Positions 9,524 to 18,865 of a stretch of DNA of 64,000 bases are shown in pieces. The position numbers and the translations under genes were made by a program. This DNA is from Gimesia aquarii. Its GTDB lineage: Bacteria; Planctomycetota; Planctomycetia; Planctomycetales; Planctomycetaceae. Position 1 is the first letter of the stretch. Each line of letters begins with the position of its first letter. The stretch covers positions 3,981,800 to 4,045,799 of the forward strand of contig NZ_CP037920.1 of NCBI RefSeq assembly GCF_007748195.1, read 5' to 3'. Under the pieces are notes generated by a model, which was given only the letters and a program-made list of their open reading frames with translations, was not told the origin of the DNA and did not search any database.

Positions 9524-10693
9524 ATGAATTACGATTTTTTCTCTCCTCAGCAAATTCATTTTGGCTGGGAACGATTCAGCGAAGCAGGACAGCTAGCCGC
9601 TTCGCTCGGTACACGTGCTTTGATCATCTCTGGTTCACGTTCTCTGGAAGCAAACGGCGTGATTCATGATTTGCAAAGATTGCTATCCCGTGCAAATGTC
9701 ACCAGCGAATTGATCCGAACGATTTCAAATGAGCCACTGGTCTCCGACGTTGATCTGACCACAAATATCCTACACCATAATGGGATTAGAGCAGGGGATT
9801 TTGTCATTGGAATTGGTGGAGGCTCTGGAATTGATCTGGCTAAAGCTTGTGCCGCAATGGTGACAAACCGAGAAAGCGACTCAGTTCTGGATTATCTGGA
9901 GGGCGTTGGTCGGGGCTTAAGTCTGACTCAAGCGCCACTCCCCCTGCTGACAATTCCCACCACTGCGGGTACAGGTAGTGAAGCCACGAAGAACGCCGTC
10001 ATTTCCAATCATTCACCGGCATTTAAAAAAAGCTTGAGAGCCAATCAAATGATTCCTGATCTGGTTCTCTGTGATCCAAAACTCTCGTGCTCCGTTCCTC
10101 CCCACATTACTGCACAAACCGGTATGGATACCATTACCCAACTGTTGGAAAGTTACATCTCTTGTCGGGCAAAACCCATTCCACAGGCACTCTGCCTGCA
10201 AGGACTCAAACTCGCATTGCCTGCACTTGCCGAGGCAGTTGAAGATGGAGACTCTAGAAGTAGTCGAGAAAATATGTCGCATGCGGCGTTACTTTCCGGA
10301 ATCGCATTGGCCAATTCCGGCTTAGGAATGGCACATGGCGTTGCACCAGCCCTCGGAATTCATTGTAACATCCCACACGGATTGGCGTGTGCTGTCATGT
10401 TACCCTCAACACTTAAAACCAATTTATCAGTTCGTCAAAAAGAGTATGCTGAAATCACTCGTTTTCTCTCTCCCGAACTTTCATTTGATGAAGCGGAAGC
10501 GGCTCAGTATCTCATTGATCAGATACAAGCATTAAACGACCGTATTAAGATTCCTTGTACTCTTTCAGAACTTGGTGTAACTCACTCACAGATTCCGGAC
10601 CTCGTCGCCAGTTCTCGAGGTAACAGTATGAGTGGAAATCCCCGAGAAATCTCAGATGAAGAGCTGACACATATCCTGGAAAATCTACTGTAA
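9524..10693 (+). CDS. Iron-containing alcohol dehydrogenase
   Basis: 389 residues from the ATG at 9524; a GTG frame start at 9494 lies inside the terminator and is rejected. Family hallmarks in order: NAD-binding GIGGGSGIDLAKA (about 95-107), TIPTTAGTGSEAT, then the metal-site segments MDTITQLLESY and GMAHGVAPALG with CNIPHG, giving the conserved His ligands. The family oxidises or reduces alcohols and aldehydes with NAD(P), and iron or zinc as metal. The substrate is open; planctomycete members are often annotated as butanol or lactaldehyde reductases. Cytosolic, monocistronic. Confidence 0.9.
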   Translation: MNYDFFSPQQIHFGWERFSEAGQLAASLGTRALIISGSRSLEANGVIHDLQRLLSRANVTSELIRTISNEPLVSDVDLTTNILHHNGIRAGDFVIGIGGGSGIDLAKACAAMVTNRESDSVLDYLEGVGRGLSLTQAPLPLLTIPTTAGTGSEATKNAVISNHSPAFKKSLRANQMIPDLVLCDPKLSCSVPPHITAQTGMDTITQLLESYISCRAKPIPQALCLQGLKLALPALAEAVEDGDSRSSRENMSHAALLSGIALANSGLGMAHGVAPALGIHCNIPHGLACAVMLPSTLKTNLSVRQKEYAEITRFLSPELSFDEAEAAQYLIDQIQALNDRIKIPCTLSELGVTHSQIPDLVASSRGNSMSGNPREISDEELTHILENLL

Positions 10694-10908
10694 TGATGAA
10701 AATTCTACGATCGAACCTTGTCGACGTTATGTAGACCACTGGCTGTCCGTAAAGTGTGCAAAGAATGTCGTTCTCATTTTAATTCGTTCTCGCTTTCGTT
10801 AGAATGCTGTCGTAACGATTTGGCACATTCTACTAAATAAAGTAGAACCACACTTTTTCGAACAATATATTTTTCCCAATCCATTCTTTCAGACAGGGCA
10901 TTGACAGC

Positions 10909-11832
10909 ATGATTATCGCAGCCGGCCTGAGCCCGGCCTGGCAGCAAATTCTGGAAGTTGATCAGTTACGAACAGGGGAGGTCAATCGCTGCCGAACTGC
11001 TCATTGGTGTGCCTCGGGAAAAGTAATCAACGTGGGAATCGCTTTACAACATCTAGAGGTTCCTAATAAGACGATTTTTCCTGCTGGAGGCCCGATTCGA
11101 ACTTTCATTGAGCAAGACCTCGATCTTTTAAAAGTTCCCTATCGTGTATTAGACCAACAGAACTTGACTCGTATTTGCACTACTGTTCTGGATCAATCTT
11201 CAGGTCAGACAACGGAGCTTGTTGAGAACGCGTCTCCACTCTCTGAAAAAGAACTCAACGCATTTTCAAACGAATTTAACCGTTGGATTTCAATGGCAAA
11301 TGTCGTTGTTCTCTCTGGATCACTTCCGGCGGGAACACCAGCCACATTTTATCGCGACCTGATTGCTGTGGCAGATTGCCCTGTGATCCTGGATGCGCGT
11401 GGTCCTGAACTGGAAACAGCATTAAGTCAAAAACCCTTTCTAGTGAAACCGAACCTCGAAGAACTGGAACGCACACTTTCCCGTTCTCTTTCCAATACCA
11501 AAGAACTGATCGAAGGCATGCAGGAAATCAATCGGAGAGGCGCAGAATGGGTTGTGATCTCTCAAGGAAAAGCATCATTATGGGCAACATCAGGAAACCA
11601 GGTTTTTCGATTCACACCTCCTCCAGTCAACGGCGTGAATCCCATTGGTTGTGGTGATAGCCTTGCTGCCGGAATTGCCGCCGGTCTGTATCGAGAGTGG
11701 ACTGTTCCCGCTGCAATCCGCTGGGGTATGGCTGCCGCTGCTGATAATTTGACAAAACTCCTGCCCGCGAGACTCTCGCTACCCAAAGTACAAGCGTTTT
11801 ACGAAGAAGTCGAACTGGAACAGATAGCTTGA
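10909..11832 (+). CDS. PfkB-family sugar kinase (1-phosphofructokinase / tagatose-6-phosphate kinase type)
   Basis: 307 residues. The opening AAGLSPAWQQILEVD and GKVINVGIAL are the sugar-binding start of the hexose-phosphate kinase branch, LSGSLPAG is the central motif, and NPIGCGDSLAAGIAAG carries the catalytic Asp and anion hole. It phosphorylates a sugar phosphate with ATP; fructose-1-phosphate or tagatose-6-phosphate are the usual substrates of this branch. The stop overlaps the TTG start of the ABC ATPase gene (TTGA), which is an odd partner. Confidence 0.88.
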   Translation: MIIAAGLSPAWQQILEVDQLRTGEVNRCRTAHWCASGKVINVGIALQHLEVPNKTIFPAGGPIRTFIEQDLDLLKVPYRVLDQQNLTRICTTVLDQSSGQTTELVENASPLSEKELNAFSNEFNRWISMANVVVLSGSLPAGTPATFYRDLIAVADCPVILDARGPELETALSQKPFLVKPNLEELERTLSRSLSNTKELIEGMQEINRRGAEWVVISQGKASLWATSGNQVFRFTPPPVNGVNPIGCGDSLAAGIAAGLYREWTVPAAIRWGMAAAADNLTKLLPARLSLPKVQAFYEEVELEQIA

Positions 11833-12533
11833 TCAACGAACCAAAAAAACAAAAACCCGCTCTGCTGGCAGCTCAGCAATTGGGACGGCAAACAGCAACC
11901 GGACAATGGCTCATCAGGAATTTGTCGCTCACAATCCACTCAGGTGACCGCATCGCCATCGTAGGGCCAACAGGTTCCGGAAAATCGCTCTTTTTACGTT
12001 CGCTGGCTATCCTCGATGAAATTCAGGAAGGCGAGATTCAATTTCATGGCAAGCTTATAAAGGATAAACAGATACCACATTTTCGCAGTCAGGTGGTTTA
12101 TCTACAACAACGACCTGTCTTAATTGAAGGAACCGTGCAAGCCAACTTGGAATTCGCACTGAAATTTCAAACGAATCAACATAAACCTCAAGACACCTCA
12201 GCTGTTTTAAATTTATTGAACTCGTTTGAGAGACCTGAAGAATTCCTGCATCGTCATTCCAGTCTACTTTCAGGCGGAGAGGGTCAAATTGTTGCTTTAC
12301 TACGTGCCCTGGTGCTATCACCACAAGTACTGCTCCTTGATGAACCAACGTCGGCACTCGATCAGCAGACTGCGAAACTGTTCGAATCGATCATTTTAAC
12401 CTGGATGGAAACTTCAGAATTGAACCCCGCATTTGTCTGGATTACACACGATCAGAGTCAAGCACAGCGAATCGCCAGCCAGATCATGACGTTTCCGACA
12501 GGAAATATTTCTGAAAGCCAGAAAACGTCTTGA
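11829..12533 (+). CDS. ABC transporter ATP-binding protein, FetA/YbbL-like
   Basis: 234 residues, TTG start overlapping the preceding stop by four bases with GGAA upstream. Complete ATPase motifs: Walker A GPTGSGKS (about 39-46), Q-loop YLQQRP, signature LSGGEGQ, Walker B VLLLDEPTSALD and switch His in WITHDQ. There is no membrane part, and the Q-loop and overall length match FetA/YbbL ATPases, which pair with a UPF0014 permease. Such a permease is encoded at 18051-18845, separated by six genes. FetAB is linked to iron export in E. coli; the role here is inferred. Confidence 0.85.
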   Translation: MINEPKKQKPALLAAQQLGRQTATGQWLIRNLSLTIHSGDRIAIVGPTGSGKSLFLRSLAILDEIQEGEIQFHGKLIKDKQIPHFRSQVVYLQQRPVLIEGTVQANLEFALKFQTNQHKPQDTSAVLNLLNSFERPEEFLHRHSSLLSGGEGQIVALLRALVLSPQVLLLDEPTSALDQQTAKLFESIILTWMETSELNPAFVWITHDQSQAQRIASQIMTFPTGNISESQKTS

Positions 12534-12650
12534 GCGTTTCCAGGATGATCTCTTTTGTGAATAATGAATTGAATCCGATTGGAACGAAACGGATTTTTCA
12601 GTATGATTACGATGTTGAGCTTTCTCTCACCTCTACTAAGGAGACAACAG

Positions 12651-13016
12651 ATGCCCGTTAATATTCAACAACACGATGATCAAAATTACCTCGAAATTCA
12701 GATGTCAGGAAAACTGACCAAAGAAGACTATCATGAATTCATCCCAATCATTGAAACCATGATCGAGCAAAAAGGGCCGTTACACATTCTTTTAGAGCTG
12801 CATGATTTCCATGGCTGGACAGCCGGTGCTTTGTGGGAAGATATAAAATTTGATGTAAAGCACTTTAACGACATCGCACGCCTGGCTATGGTTGGCGAAA
12901 GTAAATGGCAAGAAGGCATGGCTACCTTCTGCAAGCCCTTTACTAAAGCAAAGATCAAATACTTTGAAGCCACTGAGTTGGAAGCAGCAAAAACGTGGAT
13001 CACCGAATCTACATAG
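12651..13016 (+). CDS. SpoIIAA-like (STAS-fold) protein
   Basis: 121 residues from the ATG at 12651, which has AAGGAG 7 bases upstream. The pattern LEIQMSGKLTKEDYHEFIP, LLELHDFHGWT, and DIARLAMVGESKW matches the SpoIIAA-like family (PF11964), a STAS-type fold of unclear function that may bind lipids or nucleotides. The family lacks the phosphorylated Ser of true anti-sigma antagonists. Single gene between the ABC ATPase and a convergent kinase-like gene. Confidence 0.82.
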   Translation: MPVNIQQHDDQNYLEIQMSGKLTKEDYHEFIPIIETMIEQKGPLHILLELHDFHGWTAGALWEDIKFDVKHFNDIARLAMVGESKWQEGMATFCKPFTKAKIKYFEATELEAAKTWITEST

Positions 13017-13059
13017 GAAATGGCGAAACCTAAAATCGTATTCACGGCCATGGATTCAA

Positions 13060-14592
13060 TTACGCGTTTTTGACAAGTTGAACCAACATCTCAGTACTCC
13101 ATTCCTGATCTGCAGGAATGGAGACTGCCGTTTTATTTTCTGCTTCTGAAAGTGGCTCAATCACTTCTAACTGCTGCGCCAACACTTCTATTGTTGCATC
13201 TGATGGATCGTCATTGAAGACTTGCCGGTCAATAATCCGTGATTCGAGAATTTTTCGGTTTGCAGAGAAGTTTAGAAGTACAAAGGACGTCTGTAAATAT
13301 TCTGCTAATTCTCGAAACAAGGAACGTTGCCAGGCTTTTAAAGTGGTTGCATCGACAATGACAGTCCAACCTGCTTTCAAAATCATTTGAGCAAGTTGAG
13401 ACAATTGCTGGTATGTTTTCTCTGTGACTTCTTTTGAATACAGTTCTGTTTTTCCAAGCTGGTTTTCCCTTTGTATGCGTTTGCGTTCCACGTCAGAGCG
13501 GATGCGAATCGCTTTCATTCCTTCCAGCAATAAAGCACTTCCGTACGATTTCCCGCTTCCAGAAACACCATGTGTCAAAATCAACAATGGTTTTGTTCCG
13601 AGTACGTAATTTTTTGCGAGTTCTAAATACGAGTGAAACTCTTCATAAATCTGAGTCGTTCCTTGATGAGCAGACTGCTGTTGATTAATACGCAATGCTG
13701 CAACTTTTGCACGCACCATTGCCCGATACGACATATAAAACCATAACAAGGGGACACCTGCATAATCACCAGTTATTTCCAGATATCGATTCAGAAACCG
13801 CATCGCGTAATCAGGACGTCCACGATCTTCGAGATCCATGACGAGAAATGCGACTTCACTCATGACGTCAATCCAACGCAATTCCTCATTGAATTCGAGA
13901 CAATCAAAAATCGTCACTCCATTTTCGCTAAGAATCATATTTCCCAGATGCATATCGCCATGACACTCACGAATAAATCCTTGAGATTTGCGTTGTGCAA
14001 GCAATGTTTGATGTTCTTGATGCCACTTTTCGTTTTCCCTTTGAATCAACTCGACCGATTCCATAATCGTTTTATCAGATGCAAACTGTTTCCTCAATTG
14101 TCGAAAGTTTTCTTCCACCGGAGCCATAACCATTTTCGGCGTTCCCGCTTCCGTATCCGCGCCTGCAATTGTTATCGATGTATGAAATTCAGCTACTTCC
14201 TGAGCCAGCAAATCAATGTGCTTCTCTCTTAAATGATCTTGCGTAATGGCTTGACTGAGGAGTTTTTCCTGAGGAAACTGCACCATTCGAACCGCGTAAT
14301 CAAAAATTTCCCCCTCGCCGTTAAGTTGAGGCGCTGCTTCAGTTCCCGTAATTGGAACCACATCCAGATAGAGTTCTGGTGCCAACCTGTGATTCAGGCG
14401 TAGTTCTTCTTGACAATATTTTTCTCGAAGTGCCAATGTTGAAAAGTTAACAAACCCCAGATTGACATGCTTTTTGAGTTTGTAGGCATAGCGTCCCGTC
14501 AATAACACCCAGGAAATGTGTGTTTCTAACACCTGAAATTCTTCAACAGGGTGATCATAGAGCGATTTATTTTGTAATGATTCGATCAACAT
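13060..14592 (-). CDS. Bifunctional aminoglycoside phosphotransferase-like / P-loop kinase protein
   Basis: 510 residues. The N-terminal two thirds form a choline/aminoglycoside-kinase-like domain (YAYKLKKHVNLGFVNF, then CHGDMHLGNM and IFDCLEFN as catalytic loop and metal Asp). The C-terminal part is a P-loop kinase (GVSGSGKSYGS at about 338-348, IRSDVERKR, VIVDATTLK). This two-domain build is known in many bacteria as an uncharacterised fused protein. Substrates are unknown. It lies downstream of the btaB gene on the same strand, 140 bases away, so co-transcription is possible but not certain. Confidence 0.85.
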   Translation of the reverse strand: MLIESLQNKSLYDHPVEEFQVLETHISWVLLTGRYAYKLKKHVNLGFVNFSTLALREKYCQEELRLNHRLAPELYLDVVPITGTEAAPQLNGEGEIFDYAVRMVQFPQEKLLSQAITQDHLREKHIDLLAQEVAEFHTSITIAGADTEAGTPKMVMAPVEENFRQLRKQFASDKTIMESVELIQRENEKWHQEHQTLLAQRKSQGFIRECHGDMHLGNMILSENGVTIFDCLEFNEELRWIDVMSEVAFLVMDLEDRGRPDYAMRFLNRYLEITGDYAGVPLLWFYMSYRAMVRAKVAALRINQQQSAHQGTTQIYEEFHSYLELAKNYVLGTKPLLILTHGVSGSGKSYGSALLLEGMKAIRIRSDVERKRIQRENQLGKTELYSKEVTEKTYQQLSQLAQMILKAGWTVIVDATTLKAWQRSLFRELAEYLQTSFVLLNFSANRKILESRIIDRQVFNDDPSDATIEVLAQQLEVIEPLSEAENKTAVSIPADQEWSTEMLVQLVKNA

Positions 14593-14732
14593 GGTGCATC
14601 TTCCCTGCGCATTCTGTTATGTATATTTTTTGAATGAATTCATATCATAACAGAGAATCAGCAAAGATTTGAGTCATACCTCAGAAGCACAAAGCACCAT
14701 TGCCTAAAAAAATCAAATGTATTTTAGATTCT

Positions 14733-15491
14733 CTACTGCGTCTTAAAATCAGGATTCTTTTGTGCAATCAGAATGTAATAGGGAACTTTCAGAAGTGGAA
14801 TGAAAGGAAGGTTCCCCTGATTTTCAATCAGCGAGATGACTTCAAAACGATCATGCAGGTAGGGAAGGTGATCAGGATTTAAAAACACATTGTCACTGGA
14901 AAACCAAACCGGCCAGAAGTTTCGCTGAAACCAGGAATGAGAAGCATGATTTGACTGTGGATATTTTCGCGAGACGTAAAAATCGACAATCCCGAGTATT
15001 CCACCAGGCCGTAGCAAATCCCAAGCGTGATTCACGGCCTGAAACCAATCTGGAATCATTGTTAACGAGTAGGAAAACGTGATGAGATCGATCTGCGTTT
15101 CAGGGGGCCTAAAGGTAGTAGCATCCTCGCAAATGGCTTTGACGTTAGACCAGTTCTGAGTCATGATGCGTTTCGAGCAGACATCAAGCAGTGGCTGACA
15201 CAAATCAACGAGATAAGCCTGCTGAAACTGACAGAGCCTTTGCCCCCACAATTCCGCATTCTCACCTGTTCCAGCCCCCATATCTATCCATATTCCATTA
15301 TCAGGAACAGGCAGACTTTCAAATAATTCACAGCGACCATGCAAAAAACGTTTACGAAATTGATCGTAACCTGAGGCTTGTCCCTGATAAAAAGAATTCA
15401 GACGTTCGGAATGAGTTTTCCCGTCAATTCTGGAAATCAGCAAATGCCATAGCGTTTTTAAATCATTGAATCGGGCACTCAGATCACTCAT
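14733..15491 (-). CDS. btaB: BtaB-like SAM methyltransferase for betaine lipid synthesis
   Basis: 252 residues, class I methyltransferase. HSERLNSFYQGQASGYDQFR at the start is the BtaB-type entry, IDMGAGTGENAELWG is the SAM-binding loop, then LVDLCQPLL and the catalytic-face segment FSYSLTMIPDW. BtaB adds three methyl groups to the homoserine head group made by BtaA, giving the betaine lipid DGTS. The assignment rests on these motifs and on the btaA gene 52 bases upstream in the same operon. Acts at the cytosolic membrane face. Confidence 0.85.
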   Translation of the reverse strand: MSDLSARFNDLKTLWHLLISRIDGKTHSERLNSFYQGQASGYDQFRKRFLHGRCELFESLPVPDNGIWIDMGAGTGENAELWGQRLCQFQQAYLVDLCQPLLDVCSKRIMTQNWSNVKAICEDATTFRPPETQIDLITFSYSLTMIPDWFQAVNHAWDLLRPGGILGIVDFYVSRKYPQSNHASHSWFQRNFWPVWFSSDNVFLNPDHLPYLHDRFEVISLIENQGNLPFIPLLKVPYYILIAQKNPDFKTQ

Positions 15492-15543
15492 TGATTTCTG
15501 CTTTTAGTCTAAATCATCGGACAAACGTTATTATAGAACTGTG

Positions 15544-16740
15544 TTAAACCATTAAGTCAGCAATATAGAAGCTTCCATATGTATTCACGCGATCTCGTTC
15601 ATGCAATTCAGAGGCGAGTTGCGTTTGATACTTGAGTGATTCGCCGACTTCCTGCTCTTGTCCTCCACGTCTTACTTTTAAAGGATCAATAAAATCAACA
15701 GTCATGCCGGCGCTACGCCAGATAATTCGAGCTTTTTGTGCGGCGCGATCAAAGATCGCCTGCCATTCACTCTGTAACATTTTTGGCTGTGCACCGGCCA
15801 TCCAGTCCATATGATCGAGCAATACATAACGAGAAATAGTTCCTTGATACTGTCTCAAAAATCCTTCTACTGTATTCGTATTCACAGTTATGCGGTCAAT
15901 CAAACCTGACTTGAGTCTTTGAAAATTTTCCGGTTTGAGATACTCTGGGCAGCAGTCATGCTCATAGCTTCCTGTCAAATAAACACGCCAAAAGTAATTG
16001 TCCTGTAATGAACGATTTGTAAACACTGTTTCAATCCGATCAATAACAAACTGCGCGATCCCGCCAGCGTAAGATTGATCAATCTGATTCCGTTGCGGGC
16101 GGGGTACTCCCAGCATCGATAGTGTTAAATCCCGGCGCATCCACCATTTGATCATACGCGTCCACAGTATTTCGTTTAAGTTCCGAGACTGATAAATGGA
16201 ACTTTGCTCGGTTACATCCTGGGCTGCCAGTAAGCTATTAATATCATCACGAATTTTCGCAACCCGATCGATGTAACAGTTCACGAGCCAGGCAAATAAT
16301 CCCGAGGAACCGCGGAAGTAAAAACTGGGACGTCTCCCTCCACAGGAAAAAAAACTGCCATGACGGTCCCAGTATTTCTGAGCCGTCAATGACAAATCAG
16401 AACGTAAATTTTGAGAATACAAGCTCTCCCAATGTTGAGATTTCCCTCGACCAAACAAGTCAAAAAATGATTCGTAGTCCAGGTTACGAATAGCTGATCG
16501 TTTCAACTCAAGCAGTGCGTTTTGTTTTGGGTTTACATCGACTGCGTGAACAAACCTGGGTTCATCCAACAAGTAATCCAGCGCGTTACACCCCGCGGAT
16601 GTGATCACCATAACTTCATCCTCGGTACTAAGATTCAAAGCCTTCCGATCAAGACGTGGATCTTCCCAACAGGTGTTGTAAACCAGATTACTTTGATGAA
16701 CCAGCTGAAAACTCTTACGGCTAATCCCTTCAGAAATCAT
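15544..16740 (-). CDS. btaA: BtaA-like diacylglycerol 3-amino-3-carboxypropyl transferase (DUF3419)
   Basis: 398 residues. DUF3419 hallmarks: LVYNTCWEDPRLDRKAL, VMVITSAGCNALDYLL and VHAVDVNPKQNALLELK form the SAM-binding half, and LLDHMDWM and IIWRSAG lie near the end. BtaA moves the aminocarboxypropyl group of SAM onto diacylglycerol, the first committed step to DGTS. ATG at 16740 with AGGA upstream. It sits 38 bases after plcP and 52 before btaB, so substrate supply, transfer and methylation are in one transcript. Confidence 0.9.
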   Translation of the reverse strand: MISEGISRKSFQLVHQSNLVYNTCWEDPRLDRKALNLSTEDEVMVITSAGCNALDYLLDEPRFVHAVDVNPKQNALLELKRSAIRNLDYESFFDLFGRGKSQHWESLYSQNLRSDLSLTAQKYWDRHGSFFSCGGRRPSFYFRGSSGLFAWLVNCYIDRVAKIRDDINSLLAAQDVTEQSSIYQSRNLNEILWTRMIKWWMRRDLTLSMLGVPRPQRNQIDQSYAGGIAQFVIDRIETVFTNRSLQDNYFWRVYLTGSYEHDCCPEYLKPENFQRLKSGLIDRITVNTNTVEGFLRQYQGTISRYVLLDHMDWMAGAQPKMLQSEWQAIFDRAAQKARIIWRSAGMTVDFIDPLKVRRGGQEQEVGESLKYQTQLASELHERDRVNTYGSFYIADLMV

Positions 16741-16778
16741 TTATTCTGTTCCTGCTAAAGTATTGAAAACAGGGTTGA

Positions 16779-17687
16779 TTAACGACGAATCAACCTCAAA
16801 GGGTGTAATCTTTTCAGAAAACGGCTCAGCACACCTGGAACTTGCAGTTCATCAAACTCTCGCTGCAACCCCAGCTTCTTGACCGGTTGCTCCTGATTCA
16901 TGGGCTGATGCGAAGAAGCCTTCTCCTGATCAAAAAATACAATTTCCATTTTGCCATCGCCATATTCAATCAACGCACTACAATGCTCGACCCAATCACC
17001 CGTATTACAGTAATTGACTCCCTCAATATCTAAAATGTTAGGTGCATGGATATGACCACAGATGATTCCTTCGCAACGATTCTCGCGAGCGTGCCCGGCC
17101 AGCTTTTGTTCATAATGACTAATAAACCGCATCAACTGTTTAACGCGTGACTTTACAGCCGAAGACAATGCATATTTCTTTTGGCCTTTTCGTTTCAATA
17201 GTCGATTGAATAACGTATTCGATGTCAGCAAAACATCGTAAGCAAAAGATGCCAGAATAGATAACCATTGCGCTCCGGTTTCGAACTTGTCAAATTGGTC
17301 ACCATGAATAATCAAAAACCGACGGCCATCCGCTGTAATATGCACGAACTCATCGGAAAGAGTGACAAATCCAAAGCGTTTCCCAAAATCACGGAGAAAA
17401 TTATCGTGATTTCCAGGGGTATAAAAGATTTCAGTTCCTTTTGAACTCAATTCTTCGACCCGGTCGAAGATCGCGTTATAGGTTTGTGGCCAACGCCACT
17501 TCTTTCGCAATTTCCAACCATCAATCAGGTCTCCTACCAGATACAAAGATTCGGGCTCATGTAAATTCAGGAATTCCAAAAACTCACTGGCTCTGGAGTG
17601 CATGCATCCTAAATGCACATCGCTGACAAAAATTGTACGAACTTCCCTACTGACTGAGTCAGCGCCTTGTTTCTCGGACGAGATCAT
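16779..17687 (-). CDS. plcP: PlcP-like metallophosphoesterase (LpxH-like fold)
   Basis: 302 residues from the ATG at 17687, chosen because TAAGGAG lies 7 bases upstream; a longer frame start at 17723 has none. Calcineurin-type metal motifs are complete: DVHLG, GDLIDGW, GNHD, HGDQFD and GHIHAPN. By sequence alone it resembles LpxH, but the family also includes PlcP, the phospholipase C that cleaves membrane phospholipids to diacylglycerol during phosphate starvation. Lying first in an operon with btaA and btaB, which consume diacylglycerol, makes PlcP the better reading. LpxH activity is not excluded. Confidence 0.78.
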   Translation of the reverse strand: MISSEKQGADSVSREVRTIFVSDVHLGCMHSRASEFLEFLNLHEPESLYLVGDLIDGWKLRKKWRWPQTYNAIFDRVEELSSKGTEIFYTPGNHDNFLRDFGKRFGFVTLSDEFVHITADGRRFLIIHGDQFDKFETGAQWLSILASFAYDVLLTSNTLFNRLLKRKGQKKYALSSAVKSRVKQLMRFISHYEQKLAGHARENRCEGIICGHIHAPNILDIEGVNYCNTGDWVEHCSALIEYGDGKMEIVFFDQEKASSHQPMNQEQPVKKLGLQREFDELQVPGVLSRFLKRLHPLRLIRR

Positions 17688-18050
17688 ATCATTCTCCTTA
17701 ATGACATAGCTCCGCGAAAACATTTACCCGCTGTTTTACATTCTCCACACAGATCAATCTTTGGCTGTTTCGTTATTTGTTCTGTTTTCATTCTGGCGAG
17801 GATGATAACACTCCATTATTCGCTGTTGATGAATGCAAAGTTAAGGTCTCAAGAATTCATAGAATCAAAAATCCGTCTTAAATAAAGATTTTGTTAAGGG
17901 CACATTGCCTTGAAATGAAGCAAATCCCATTAATGAGTTGATCTAGATAAAGACTTCACATAGTCCAATGAAGACTTTATGATCCAAATCACAGAGTTAC
18001 TTCGCTGTATTACTTCTCGAAATTCAGGAATCCACAAACAGGTGATCTCC

Positions 18051-18845
18051 ATGTATGACTTAACTCCAATCAATATTGGTCTAGCTGTCATATTGGTTTT
18101 GATCAATGGAATCATTTCCATCTGGATGAAACTAAAGTTGGAGAAACAACTGTTGCTTGCCTCAATTCGTGCAATTGTGCAATTGTTACTGATTGGCTTA
18201 ATCCTGGAATGGATTTTCGAACTTTCGTGGTGGCCTATCATCGGCCTGTTAATGTTCACGATGACGTTGATTGCGAGTCTCACCGCAGTCCAACGTTCTC
18301 AACGTCGTTTTCCGGGAATCTGGTTAAACAGTACCGTAGCGGTTTTTGCCAGTTCCTGGCTGGTCACCGGATTCGCATTAGCGGCTATTATCCCACCACA
18401 TAGCTGGTCAGAGAATCCGGCTCAGTACCTCATTCCCCTGTTGGGAATGATCCTGGGTAATACGCTTAATGGTATCTCGCTGGGTCTTGATCGATTGAGT
18501 GAAGAATTGGTGATGCGCAAAGCAGAAGTGGAATTGAAACTCACTTTGGGTGCCACTCGAAACGAAGCGGCTCGACAGGCGCTTCAAAATGCGGTCCGTT
18601 CCGGGATGACACCCATTATCAATTCGATGATGGTAGTAGGCCTGGTTTCACTTCCGGGTTTGATGACGGGGCAAATTCTAGCCGGTGCGAGCCCACTGGA
18701 TTCCGTGAAATATCAGATTGTCATCATGTTTCTGATCGCATCGGGAACCGCATTGGGAACCGTTATTTCTGTGCTGCTGGGCTTTCGATGTTTGTTTAAT
18801 TCCAAACATCAATTCCTGTTTGATCATATCAGACGAGTAGGGTAG
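18051..18845 (+). CDS. fetB: UPF0014 / FetB (YbbM) permease
   Basis: 264 residues from the ATG at 18051 with AGGTGA upstream; the frame is open to 17979 but that part does not look like protein. About seven membrane segments. Family marks: QLLLASIRAIVQLLLIG, PLLGMILGNTLNGISLGLD, LTLGATRNEAA and SLPGLMTGQILAGASP. UPF0014 permeases pair with a soluble ATPase of the FetA type; E. coli FetAB exports iron and plant STAR2 acts in aluminium tolerance. The probable ATPase is encoded 5.5 kb away rather than next door. Confidence 0.9.
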   Translation: MYDLTPINIGLAVILVLINGIISIWMKLKLEKQLLLASIRAIVQLLLIGLILEWIFELSWWPIIGLLMFTMTLIASLTAVQRSQRRFPGIWLNSTVAVFASSWLVTGFALAAIIPPHSWSENPAQYLIPLLGMILGNTLNGISLGLDRLSEELVMRKAEVELKLTLGATRNEAARQALQNAVRSGMTPIINSMMVVGLVSLPGLMTGQILAGASPLDSVKYQIVIMFLIASGTALGTVISVLLGFRCLFNSKHQFLFDHIRRVG

Positions 18846-18865
18846 GGTACAAAATCAACTGAAAA

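Noticed and set aside
17731-17788. Classical Pho box upstream of plcP
   Set aside because: The repeats are 17 and 34 bases apart rather than 11 and lack the CAT end; kept only as a weak observation.
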